From positions 1 to 7,022 of the forward strand of contig CAJUHN010000209.1 of NCBI GenBank assembly GCA_910585935.1: 7,022 nucleotides of DNA, in the 5' to 3' direction. This DNA is from an uncultured Lachnospiraceae bacterium. Its GTDB lineage: Bacteria; Bacillota; Clostridia; Lachnospirales; Lachnospiraceae. Both the position numbers and the translations under genes were made by a program. Position 1 is the first letter of the stretch; each line of letters starts with the position of its first letter. The notes under the pieces are model-generated. The model saw nothing but the letters and a program-made list of their open reading frames with translations. It ran no database searches and was not told the origin of the DNA. Below are positions 1-6,108 of the stretch, one piece after another.

Positions 1-111
1 AAGACGTCGGCACTTAATGAGCGAACCCACAAGGGTTCGGCGAATTTAGTACCGCGTAGTCTTACACGGAGCGAAAGCGCGGCTTCGTTGGAATAACTTC
101 CTGCCTGAGCG
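1..111 (+). repeat. GC-rich structured repeat, left copy
   Basis: This stretch is much richer in GC than the DNA that follows. Bases 22-39 form a perfect 7-bp hairpin (CGAACCC, loop ACAA, GGGTTCG). The flanking arms, 9-21 and 40-53, are also imperfectly complementary, giving a longer stem. Bases 40-111 match 6931-7002 in reverse complement: an identical 14-mer GCGAATTTAGTACC, a diverged 14-base stretch, then near-identical sequence including GGAGCGA and AGCGCGGCTTCG. The match ends near TGCC and AGCG with two single-base indels. No reading frame or rRNA/tRNA signature was recognised. It resembles dispersed palindromic intergenic repeats, but the family is not identified. The stretch 112-365 holds only the terminator listed separately. 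Confidence 0.75.
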
Positions 112-205
112 AATCTTAATAAACCTTAGCAAACCTTTCTTTATCTCTAAAACTATAAAAATCTTTTTTATTACAAAATCAAAAAAATATAACATATTTT
201 AATGT

Positions 206-252
206 AAAAAAACAGTCCAGAAATAGCCTGCCTCTATTCCTGAACTGTTTTT
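206..252 (-). terminator. Rho-independent terminator of the agr-like operon
   Basis: AAAAACAGT (208-216) pairs with ACTGTTTTT (244-252). Inside it, CAG pairs with CTG and AATAG (222-226) with CTATT (234-238), with two single mismatches and a 7-base loop. Read on the minus strand the hairpin runs into a T tract (complement of the A run 206-212), about 115 bases after the agrD stop. The A/T flanks on both sides mean it could also stop plus-strand transcripts. Confidence 0.85.
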
Positions 253-365
253 ATTTTCACCGTTCCTGTTATTAATATACTCCTAATTTATAAAGAAGCT
301 CCCACTCATCACTTCACTTCTTTTTCTGCTCTATTCTAGATTATTTTTCCCCTCTGTGTTCCTTT

Positions 366-488
366 TTATTTTTTCTTATTTATTGGTTTTTTAGGCTGAT
401 ATGCACCATATTCAGAAGCCTTTCCATCTGCACGCACAGCAGCATTTGCAAATATCTTTGCCAATATTTTTAATCCCTCTTTTTTCAT
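366..488 (-). CDS. agrD: AgrD-like autoinducing peptide precursor without cysteine
   Basis: This 40-residue gene starts with ATG at 488, behind a very strong site AGGAGG (495-500, 6 bases upstream) that overlaps the agrB stop codon TAG (499-501), so translation is probably coupled. The product has three parts. Residues 1-20 are a basic, amphipathic leader (MKKEGLKILAKIF...). A short core follows, around ASEYGAY (24-30). The tail is QPKKP (31-35), then INKKK. That matches the AgrD plan of leader, cyclised core and charged or proline-containing recognition tail, and QPK-x-P tails are familiar in clostridial AgrD-like peptides. AgrB would cut after the core and release a cyclic signal. The peptide contains no cysteine; Ser25 sits where the ring-forming residue is expected, suggesting a lactone as in Staphylococcus intermedius. 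Ring size (five or six residues, ending at Ala29 or Tyr30) is inference. Confidence 0.85.
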   Translation of the reverse strand: MKKEGLKILAKIFANAAVRADGKASEYGAYQPKKPINKKK

Positions 489-498
489 ATTTCACCTC

Positions 499-1062
499 CT
501 ATTTTGATTCCATCATTAATACCAAAACTGCTAAAAACGACATTGTTAATACTGCCTGATAAGAGAATTGACCGAAAATTCGGAATATACTACAGATAAT
601 CACCCAACCCACATATACTTCAAAACTTTTCTTGCGAAACTTTTTTCTTTCTTCTTCCATAAAAGGGCGATTCTCATGTTCTATCGGAGCTTTTTTATAA
701 ATAGCCATCCCCAATAAAAAAATACTTCCCACTGATAAAAATGTTAATATACTAACTTTTTCTAAAAAATGCCCCAATAAAATACAAATACTGCAAGTAC
801 ATCCAAAGATAAAAAAACACTTATGATAGGAATTAGCATGATACCCACCACAAAAAATACGTAAACTTATAAAAGAAAGATAAAATATAGCCGATTGTAT
901 AACAGACTTGAAAATTATTCCGATTGTTAGAACAATGATAAAGTTAATGATATTAGCTAATGTAATTTGACAACCGTATTCATATACCTCTACATCCTCT
1001 TGTGTTATGATTTTTTCATGTAGTAATACTCTAATAATACGTTTTGTTATTTGAATTAACAT
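499..1062 (-). CDS. agrB: AgrB-family membrane endopeptidase
   Basis: At 187 residues this is a normal length for AgrB, the integral-membrane cysteine protease that removes the C-terminal tail of AgrD and cyclises its core. The family signature is visible at residues 68-83: R-x-x-CGGYHA followed by S-Y-H-K-C. His75 and Cys82 are seven positions apart, as are His77 and Cys84 in the Staphylococcus aureus enzyme, so the catalytic pair looks intact. Hydrophobic segments at roughly 36-52, 56-72, 84-100, 104-121, 149-165 and 169-184 fit a polytopic membrane protein. A charged stretch at 122-146 (KKAPIEHENRPF) is also typical. The ATG at 1062 has GGAG about eight bases upstream. The stop codon lies inside the agrD ribosome-binding site. 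The gap from agrC is 111 bases and carries a promoter candidate. Confidence 0.95.
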   Translation of the reverse strand: MLIQITKRIIRVLLHEKIITQEDVEVYEYGCQITLANIINFIIVLTIGIIFKSVIQSAIFYLSFISLRIFCGGYHANSYHKCFFIFGCTCSICILLGHFLEKVSILTFLSVGSIFLLGMAIYKKAPIEHENRPFMEEERKKFRKKSFEVYVGWVIICSIFRIFGQFSYQAVLTMSFLAVLVLMMESK

Positions 1063-1097
1063 CTTTCATTCTCCAAGTAAATAAACAGCATATCTAT

Positions 1098-1126
1098 CTT
1101 ATACATTATTTTTAAACCTTTTTCAA
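1098..1126 (-). promoter_or_regulatory. Candidate sigma-A promoter for agrBD
   Basis: On the minus strand TTGAAA (1121-1126) is followed by a 17-base spacer and TATAAG (1098-1103). The expected start near 1091 leaves about 29 bases before the agrB ATG. Its place in the agrC-agrB gap suggests that agrBD can be transcribed apart from agrAC. Upstream, GTTTATG and TTTTATG occur 20 bases apart and could be a weak LytTR direct repeat, but the match is too poor to call. Confidence 0.5.
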
Positions 1127-1173
1127 TATCTATATCATAAAAAGACAATATACAACATAAACGGACACTTTTT

Positions 1174-2499
1174 TTAATTTCTAATCTGTTTTAAATAGAC
1201 TTTTTGAATAAACTTTCCACTTTCTTCTTTATATTGATAAATTCCATCATATTTTTCTACAATCTGTTTTACACTTTTCAATCCATATCCATGATGTATT
1301 TTATCCTCTTTTGTAGTTTCCAGATTAGGATTTTTCTTTATGCTCCCTTGCAAAACACTATTAGATAATAGAATTTCTAGATAATTTTTATTATTTTGAA
1401 TGAAAAGATGTATTTTTCTTTTTCCTTTCACTTTATTTGCAGCTTCTACAGCATTATTCAGAATATTGGTCAATAAAATTCCTAACTCCATTTCTTCTAT
1501 TCCGCAAAAATTTCCTCCAATCTGATAAGTAAATTCAATCTCTTTCTCATAACAGTTCTGAACAATTTTAGAAAGTACAACATTGATTCCTTTCTGTTCT
1601 GTAAAATCTCCTACCCATGCATAGTGCTTTAAACTGCCATCCAGTTTTTCCAAATATTTTATCGCTTCTTCAAACTCCGCTTCCTTCATCATATAATGAA
1701 TATTAGTAAAATGCGATTTTATATCATGACGGAATATACGAAATTCTTCATTCATTTTAGTCATATCATTGAGGTATTTCTCTTGTTCTTTTATATATGT
1801 TTGTAAATATTCCTGTTGCAGTTTTATTTTATTATAAGCTGATAACTTATGAAAAAAGTAGTATGTTCCGACTATTATTCCAATAAAACCACATAAAAGT
1901 AATATTACTGTATAATGTCTTCTTATATTCTCCTCTGAACTTGTTTGTAATTCAATAGAAAAGAAAGCGATCACCATAATATACAATAAAACAAAAATGC
2001 AAATAACGGCAATACTTTCTTGTTTTTTCAAATATAAAATATCCTTTTTTCTAAATAAAATAATCAATCTGGAAAAAATGTATTTAAGGATGGCTACTGT
2101 TATGACAATATAAACTCGAACGAAATCGTCATTGCTCATGATATCTATAATCTCCTGATTAAAAATTAATCGGAATACACAAAAAGTTCCAAAACTGGTT
2201 ATTAATAAAACAATATTCCAAATAATAGATATTAATGCTTTTTCAAACCAATGACCATTTAATGCAAAAAAGGCATATAAAAATAAAATCAGTGAATAAA
2301 TAATTCCAGAGATTCCTTCAAATGTTGCAAAACTGTCAAGTATTGTCACACAGATAAAATAAATAAAACAAGCTGAACAAAAAAATAATATTTCTTTCCA
2401 TCCTTTATACTTTTCGCCAAAATAGTCTTTCATAAAACTAATTCCTATGATAGAACTAACTGCATTCATAATTAAATCTATCGTTTTATAAAATATCAT
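1174..2499 (-). CDS. agrC: AgrC-like quorum-sensing histidine kinase
   Basis: This is a membrane sensor kinase of the AgrC class (HPK10, GHKL ATPase), expected to detect the AgrD-derived peptide and phosphorylate AgrA. I start it at the ATG at 2499, giving 441 residues. AGGAG lies six bases upstream (2506-2510), inside agrA. The longer frame from a TTG at 2514 would place that ribosome-binding site inside the coding region. The N-terminal half has six or seven hydrophobic segments, near residues 7-23, 37-55, 64-80, 91-112, 128-148, 163-182 and 197-216. A charged, probably coiled-coil linker (about 222-255) leads to the phospho-acceptor motif RHDIKSH, with His258. The N box is TNILNNAVEA (344-353) and the glycine box HGYGLKSV (403-410). 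The Asn of the more usual HD-x-x-NH motif is Ser here. It overlaps agrA by 14 bases. Confidence 0.93.
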   Translation of the reverse strand: MIFYKTIDLIMNAVSSIIGISFMKDYFGEKYKGWKEILFFCSACFIYFICVTILDSFATFEGISGIIYSLILFLYAFFALNGHWFEKALISIIWNIVLLITSFGTFCVFRLIFNQEIIDIMSNDDFVRVYIVITVAILKYIFSRLIILFRKKDILYLKKQESIAVICIFVLLYIMVIAFFSIELQTSSEENIRRHYTVILLLCGFIGIIVGTYYFFHKLSAYNKIKLQQEYLQTYIKEQEKYLNDMTKMNEEFRIFRHDIKSHFTNIHYMMKEAEFEEAIKYLEKLDGSLKHYAWVGDFTEQKGINVVLSKIVQNCYEKEIEFTYQIGGNFCGIEEMELGILLTNILNNAVEAANKVKGKRKIHLFIQNNKNYLEILLSNSVLQGSIKKNPNLETTKEDKIHHGYGLKSVKQIVEKYDGIYQYKEESGKFIQKVYLKQIRN

Positions 2500-3199
2500 A
2501 TGATTCTCCTGCAAATAATAAATTTTTTACATTCTGTCTTCTCATTTTACTTAAAGGTAATGAAAGTTTATTTGTCAAAATAACATTCTTACTATCTACA
2601 GAAAAAATATATCTTCTATTTACCAAGTAATTTTTATGTATTCTTATGAATCCAAATTGTGTGAACTCTATTTCTAATTTCTTTAGACTTCCATAAATAT
2701 TGAAATCTTCACTCACTGCTTTTACTGTTATCTCATGTAGATTACATTCCATGAAAATTATATCTTTTACTTTTACGACTTTTTTATTCGCTCCTGTCTG
2801 AAACTCATAATAGATATCTTCTTCTGCTATCTTACTCATAAATTTCATAATAGCCTTAGGAAGCATCTCTTTTAAATCACTTTTTCTGATAAACCATAAT
2901 GGCTCATATTCATAAGATTCAAATACTTTACTTTCATAATTAGAAATAAAAATAATCATCGTGCTAACAAATTTTCTTCTTATTTCTTGTGCTACTTGAA
3001 ACCCATCTTTGTTTGGCATTTCAATATCTAAAAATAAAAGATTATATTTCTCCTCATTCATTTGTTCTAATAATTTTCTTGATTCTGTATATTTATCACA
3101 TTGATAGGCTACCCTTTGTTCCTTCATAACTTTTTCAATTTCATTTGTCATCTCTTTCAACATAAATTCGTCATCATCACATATAGCTATTTGTATCAT
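2486..3199 (-). CDS. agrA: AgrA-like response regulator with LytTR domain
   Basis: This 237-residue cytoplasmic regulator has the standard AgrA/ComE layout. The receiver domain (about 1-120) carries the acidic pair at Asp8-Asp9, the phosphorylation site Asp58 in LFLDIEMP, and Lys106 in FIRKS. The LytTR DNA-binding domain (about 128-230) contains FIRIHKNYLVN (184-194) and LPLSKMRRQ (214-222), typical of the family. It would be phosphorylated by the downstream-encoded AgrC and bind paired direct repeats upstream of target promoters. The ATG at 3199 has only a modest ribosome-binding site (GGTGAAG). It is the first gene of the agrA-agrC-agrB-agrD operon, whereas the staphylococcal order is BDCA. 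Its last codons contain the ribosome-binding site and start codon of agrC. No clear LytTR site was found upstream. Confidence 0.93.
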   Translation of the reverse strand: MIQIAICDDDEFMLKEMTNEIEKVMKEQRVAYQCDKYTESRKLLEQMNEEKYNLLFLDIEMPNKDGFQVAQEIRRKFVSTMIIFISNYESKVFESYEYEPLWFIRKSDLKEMLPKAIMKFMSKIAEEDIYYEFQTGANKKVVKVKDIIFMECNLHEITVKAVSEDFNIYGSLKKLEIEFTQFGFIRIHKNYLVNRRYIFSVDSKNVILTNKLSLPLSKMRRQNVKNLLFAGESYDIL

Positions 3200-3235
3200 A
3201 AATTTTCTTCACCATCCTATGGCTAACTCTTCTAA

Positions 3236-3496
3236 AAGTTTCCGTATAAAATAAGTGTATACCCCTATCATAAAAAAATCAATTCTTTACTTTTTACAAT
3301 TCTTAATAAAATTTTAATCGAACTATTCAACCTATTTCACGTTAAATACCTTTCTGTTTTCTATGAATTAGGCGAAAATGCACACGATAAAACCAGATTC
3401 ATGAAACTTTTTAATGATGATTATATAGAAATAGAAAAAAATATGTTACTAAATCCTCTATTCTACAATCAAAGAAATAAACGAAATATTAAATAA
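3236..3496 (+). pseudogene. Plus-strand reading-frame remnant of unknown origin
   Basis: A frame of 86 codons is open from after a stop at 3233 to TAA at 3494-3496. From about 3320 the translation has a protein-like mix of charged and hydrophobic residues, for example FYELGENAHDKTRFMKLFND, unlike the Lys/Asn/Ile strings expected from AT-rich noncoding DNA. The first ATG in frame (3401) has no ribosome-binding site and there is no convincing start upstream, so this looks like the 3' end of a lost gene. A plus-strand terminator hairpin about 150 bases downstream supports a former plus-strand gene. I do not recognise the family, and a chance open frame remains possible. Confidence 0.35.
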
Positions 3497-3566
3497 ATTT
3501 AGATTTGTTTAAGATATATAATATAATTCAATAAAAACTTGAATTTTCTTAAGAATCATTTCAAAC

Positions 3567-3575
3567 ATTATAACA
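3567..3575 (-). promoter_or_regulatory. Possible extended -10 promoter upstream of agrA
   Basis: On the minus strand this reads TGTTATAAT, an extended -10 (TGnTATAAT), without an obvious -35. It would give a leader of about 360 bases before agrA. A closer alternative, TTGATT with a 15-base spacer to TATACA, lies at about 3260-3285 but the spacing is short. Which promoter, if either, serves agrA is undecided. Confidence 0.25.
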
Positions 3576-3642
3576 TATGTTTAAATTTATAGATTGTTCT
3601 ATATTTTAAATAATACAAAATCAAAAACCTTTTTCTATTCCT

Positions 3643-3683
3643 CGCTGACATAATCCACCCTCTAAGATTATGTCAGTGTTTTT
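3643..3683 (+). terminator. Hairpin terminator reading on the plus strand
   Basis: CTGACATAATC (3645-3655) and GATTATGTCAG (3666-3676) form a perfect 11-bp stem with a 10-base loop, extended by one G-T and one C-G pair at the base. TTTTT (3679-3683) follows on the plus strand; there is no T run on the minus side. It faces away from tnpA and agrA, and the only plus-strand candidate upstream is the remnant ending at 3496. The rest of 3200-3777 shows no further gene. Confidence 0.7.
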
Positions 3684-3777
3684 CTATAATTTCAATAATA
3701 AAATAATATTTCTTTCATCTTTTCTTTATTTTATGTTTCTATACTGATAATCAAACCTTTCACATTATCCTCAGCTT

Positions 3778-4380
3778 TTAAACCCAAATATCAGAGTCCT
3801 CCCTTATTTTCTTTTTATATTTATACAATCCATGTACTTTATAAGAAAAGCTGTCAATGATGGAAAGTAAATCTTCCACTGTTTCCTGTTCAGAAGACAT
3901 TTTTTCATTATAAGCAATCATAATTTCTACGCCATTTTCTCTTAAAAATCTTTCAAACCATTCATAACCAAAACGAATAAATCTATCTTTACTGGTGATG
4001 AGGATAGTTTTTACTAATCCATTTCTACACTCTTGAATTAGTCTATTCCATTTCTTCCTTTCATAGTCCAAATCACCACCAATTTCCTCCAAAATTTCAT
4101 CAATTACAATTCCTTTTTCTTGTGCATACTGCTTTAAAATCTCTACCTGCTTAGATAATTCTGCCTTCCGTTGATTATTAGAAACTCTCACATAAATAAC
4201 ATTTTTTCCCTTTTTAGGACATCCATTTCCCATATATTGCACATATTGTATATAAGTATAATAACGTCTATTTGTGGGAGAGCGATATGCCTTCAATTTC
4301 CCTTCTTTATCCCAACGCTGTAATGTTTTTACAGATATCCCTATCATAGCTGCAAATTCCTTTGGTTTATATATACTCAT
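3778..4380 (-). CDS. tnpA: IS607-family serine recombinase (transposase TnpA)
   Basis: This 200-residue protein has the complete two-part layout of IS607 TnpA. The N-terminal MerR-like helix-turn-helix (about 1-50) contains YKPKEFAAMIGISVKTLQRW and RSPTNRRYY. The resolvase-type catalytic domain (about 60-185) has the active-site Ser67 in YVRVSNNQRKAEL, the KDRFIRFGYEWFERFL block with Arg133 and Arg136, and a C-terminal VEDLLSIIDSFSYKVHGLY helix. Proteins of this type cut and join the element ends through a serine-linked intermediate with little target specificity. AAGGAGG at 4389-4395 gives a clear start. IS607 elements usually carry tnpB after tnpA; the 578 bases downstream show no trace of it. 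This is either a decayed or solo element, or one whose right end was lost. Element boundaries could not be fixed. Confidence 0.92.
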   Translation of the reverse strand: MSIYKPKEFAAMIGISVKTLQRWDKEGKLKAYRSPTNRRYYTYIQYVQYMGNGCPKKGKNVIYVRVSNNQRKAELSKQVEILKQYAQEKGIVIDEILEEIGGDLDYERKKWNRLIQECRNGLVKTILITSKDRFIRFGYEWFERFLRENGVEIMIAYNEKMSSEQETVEDLLSIIDSFSYKVHGLYKYKKKIREDSDIWV

Positions 4381-4441
4381 TAAAAGTTCCTCCTTATAAA
4401 TTCTTTTCTATTTGTAAGCATATTATCCTAATGTATAATCA

Positions 4442-4583
4442 TAAAAGTGAACTTTTTTAAACACTCTGAAAAAATCATATTTTCTTAAATTATACATGGA
4501 TTTTTGCATAAAGTATAGTAAAATTTATAAAAAATTATAAGCCTTTGTTGAATTTTTATATATGCAAAAAAGTTCACCTTTTA
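4442..4583. repeat. MITE-like AT-rich element, copy 1
   Basis: The ends are inverted: GTGAACTTTTTT (4447-4458) and AAAAAAGTTCAC (4566-4577) are perfect, and the match extends outward to TAAAA/TTTTA with one extra base. A second arm inside, TTTTTGCATA (4501-4510), pairs with TATGCAAAAA (4561-4570), so the right arm continues a left arm that appears split by about 42 bases. Bases 4485-4526 match 5458-5499 in reverse complement at 36 of 42 positions, and TGCAAAAAAGT (4563-4573) recurs at 5422-5432. The outer left arm overlaps the likely promoter region of tnpA. It could be a small nonautonomous element or part of the recombinase element end. Confidence 0.5.
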
Positions 4584-4694
4584 GCACAAAATCTTCATTT
4601 CAAAGAAACTCTAGTATAAAATAATTCCTTTATTTACAAACTTTTCATGACTAAAACTCAGAAATATCTGTTAAACATATAACTTTTATTTCTC

Positions 4695-5357
4695 TTATTT
4701 TTGAGCTGTTATAACCCAAAGTTCTAATATATCTTCTTCCTCTTTTCTTGTCATTGTATAAAAGTTTATATTCTTAAACCCTATCTTTTCCAATATTTTT
4801 ATCTGCTCCTCTTTCTGAAAAAAATGTATTGTACCTCTATCTTTTAATAACCCTCTTTTTAAATCCTTATAAGTATCCTCTTCTATTTTAATTCCACTGT
4901 CCCAGCCTGTTGTACTTTTCGTCGCCCCTGTGGAAAAAATTTTTCCCCCTGGGAGTAAAAGTTTATATACCTTTTGATAAATGCTTATAATATTAGAAAG
5001 AGTACTTAATGATATCACAAAACCATCTATAATACAGTCAAAATAATTTTCTGGATAAGAAACTTCTAAAGCATCTGCTACTTGAAATTTTGCATTCAGA
5101 TTTTCCTTTTTTAAATAGGATTTTGCTTTATTTACCGCTGTTTTAGAACCATCAAAAGCATATGTATCAAAACCTTCCCTTGCCAAAAACCATGTATTTG
5201 CACCCGCTCCGCAGCCAAAGTCTAAAATCTTTACTTTATCTCTGTCCTGATTATAATAATTTCTGGCAACAAATCTTATTACTTCTTCTGATGGATACCT
5301 CCCCCATTCTTTATTTTTATGAATGTCTTCCCATATTTCATCAAATGTCTTTTTCAT
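4695..5357 (-). CDS. Class I SAM-dependent methyltransferase
   Basis: This is a 220-residue cytoplasmic protein with a complete Rossmann-type methyltransferase core. Motif I is ILDFGCGAGANT (44-55), binding S-adenosylmethionine. The acidic end of strand 2 is Asp69 in AFDGS, the motif III region is VADALEV (93-99), and LLPGGK (134-139) is the usual post-motif loop. The N-terminal FDEIWEDIHKNKEWGRYPSE resembles small-molecule methyltransferases rather than DNA or rRNA enzymes. The substrate cannot be inferred. The ATG at 5357 has AAAGGAG (5364-5370) six bases upstream. It stands alone on the minus strand, upstream of tnpA, with a 314-base gap between them that holds the copy 1 repeat and no gene. 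Related AT-rich repeats flank it in inverted orientation. No strong terminator was found after the stop; a promoter is possible near 5390-5415 (TTGCAT, 16 bases, TAGAAT). Confidence 0.85.
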   Translation of the reverse strand: MKKTFDEIWEDIHKNKEWGRYPSEEVIRFVARNYYNQDRDKVKILDFGCGAGANTWFLAREGFDTYAFDGSKTAVNKAKSYLKKENLNAKFQVADALEVSYPENYFDCIIDGFVISLSTLSNIISIYQKVYKLLLPGGKIFSTGATKSTTGWDSGIKIEEDTYKDLKRGLLKDRGTIHFFQKEEQIKILEKIGFKNINFYTMTRKEEEDILELWVITAQK

Positions 5358-5421
5358 TTTTTTCTCCTTTATTTATAATAGATTTATTCTATTATTAATT
5401 ACTTGTTATGCAATAAACTCT

Positions 5422-5499
5422 ACTTTTTTGCACACAAAAAAAATAGTATAAATTCACAAATTTTACTATACTTTAATAAAAAATATGTGTATAATTTAA
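5422..5499. repeat. MITE-like AT-rich element, diverged copy 2 (inverted)
   Basis: Read on the minus strand, 5499-5458 gives TTAAATTATACA, 12 partly matching bases, then TAAAGTATAGTAAAATTT, aligned without gaps to 4485-4526. TGCAAAAAAGT follows at 5432-5422. The copy may extend to about 5547, where the minus strand reads TAAAAAGGTCTAC, loosely like the outer end of copy 1. The two copies face each other around the methyltransferase gene. AT-rich composition inflates chance matches, but the perfect 18-mer plus a 12-mer at conserved spacing is hard to explain that way. Confidence 0.5.
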
Positions 5500-5596
5500 A
5501 ATAATATTCTATTGTTATACTGTCTTATATTTGTAGACCTTTTTATCCTCTTCTCCTTGGTTTCCATAAATTTACAGTTTTTCTTTTTTCCTTATC

Positions 5597-5625
5597 TTGA
5601 CAGATTCCCATTTATTTGATATTAT
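5597..5625 (+). promoter_or_regulatory. Sigma-A promoter of perR
   Basis: TTGACA (5597-5602), a 17-base spacer and TATTAT (5620-5625) make a near-consensus promoter. The expected start, near 5632, lies inside the palindrome that follows, as needed for autorepression. Confidence 0.85.
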
Positions 5626-5655
5626 AAAAACAATAATAATTATTATTTTTATAAT
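5621..5655 (+). promoter_or_regulatory. Fur/PerR-type operator of perR
   Basis: These 35 bases form a palindrome with 16 of 17 positions paired around a central A at 5638. The 7-1-7 core at 5631-5645 reads CAATAATAATTATTA and matches the Bacillus PerR box (TTATAATnATTATAA) at 11 of 14 defined positions. It begins in the -10 and covers the likely start site, so bound repressor would block transcription. Confidence 0.75.
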
Positions 5656-5677
5656 TAGAAAGAGATAGGTGTAAATT

Positions 5678-6079
5678 ATGAAAACTTTAAAGTATAGCCG
5701 ACAGCGTGAAGCGATTAAAAATTTTCTGAGCTGTCGCAGCGACCACCCCACCGCTGATATAGTATATAGAAATATTAAAGAAGATTTTCCTAATATCAGT
5801 TTAGGAACTGTATATCGAAATCTTTCTTTATTAGCAGACAGAGGCGAAATATTAAAATTATCTTGTGGAGATAATGCAGATCGCTTCGATGCTCGTATAA
5901 CTCCTCATTATCATTTTTCCTGTTGTGAATGTGGAATGATTACAGATTTAGAATTATCCGATATGGAACAAATCAATCAATTAGCCGCTTCCCAATTCAA
6001 CGGAAAAATTTACGGACATAGCCTTTATTTTTACGGAGTATGTGAAACTTGTGCAAAAAAAGTTCAAAAAACTTCTTGA
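5678..6079 (+). CDS. perR: PerR-type peroxide-sensing Fur-family repressor
   Basis: This 133-residue Fur-family repressor has a winged-helix N-terminus with HPTAD (23-27) and recognition helix SLGTVYRNLSLL (41-52), and a C-terminal dimerisation domain. By alignment with Bacillus subtilis PerR, all five regulatory-metal ligands are present: His23, Asp71, His77, His79 and Asp90. The Asp at the last position, where Fur has Glu, favours PerR. The structural zinc site is Cys82, Cys85, Cys122 and Cys125. With Fe(II) bound, PerR represses; peroxide oxidises the ligand histidines and releases it from DNA. The ATG has only a modest AGGTG site (5667-5671). A palindromic operator in front implies autoregulation. 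The next gene is a peroxide reductase with a matching operator, and the stop codon overlaps the -35 of that gene. Iron sensing is a less likely alternative. Confidence 0.9.
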   Translation: MKTLKYSRQREAIKNFLSCRSDHPTADIVYRNIKEDFPNISLGTVYRNLSLLADRGEILKLSCGDNADRFDARITPHYHFSCCECGMITDLELSDMEQINQLAASQFNGKIYGHSLYFYGVCETCAKKVQKTS

Positions 6080-6104
6080 CATAAATTATTGTTTATGATA
6101 TTAT
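6076..6104 (+). promoter_or_regulatory. Sigma-A promoter of the rubrerythrin gene
   Basis: TTGACA (6076-6081), a 17-base spacer and TATTAT (6099-6104) are identical in both hexamers and spacing to the perR promoter. The -35 overlaps the perR stop codon TGA (6077-6079). The rubrerythrin therefore has its own promoter as well as possible read-through from perR. Confidence 0.85.
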
Positions 6105-6108
6105 AAAA

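Noticed and set aside
1..120. Possible end of an rRNA operon or a tRNA because of the high GC
   Set aside because: No 5S, 16S, 23S or tRNA signature is visible, and the inverted copy at the other end of the window fits a dispersed repeat better.
253..365. Tiny minus-strand frame of about 8 codons after agrD
   Set aside because: Too short, with no convincing ribosome-binding site. The segment is best seen as untranslated leader to the terminator.
2500..2514. Upstream TTG start for agrC, adding five residues
   Set aside because: The AGGAG site lies inside this extension and is ideally spaced for the ATG at 2499; TTG has no site of its own.
3721..3777. Hairpin just after tnpA (CTGA-TAAT arms with a bulge)
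   Set aside because: The stem is weak and bulged and no T run follows on the minus strand, so it is not called a terminator.
5162..5398. Plus-strand 78-codon open frame
   Set aside because: It lies mostly antisense to the methyltransferase, has no ribosome-binding site and its translation is low-complexity Leu/Ser/Tyr. The methyltransferase frame carries clear motifs.
5496..5567. Minus-strand 23-codon frame starting METKEKRIKR
   Set aside because: It has no ribosome-binding site, is very short, and its stop falls in the repeat. It could be a remnant but cannot be supported.
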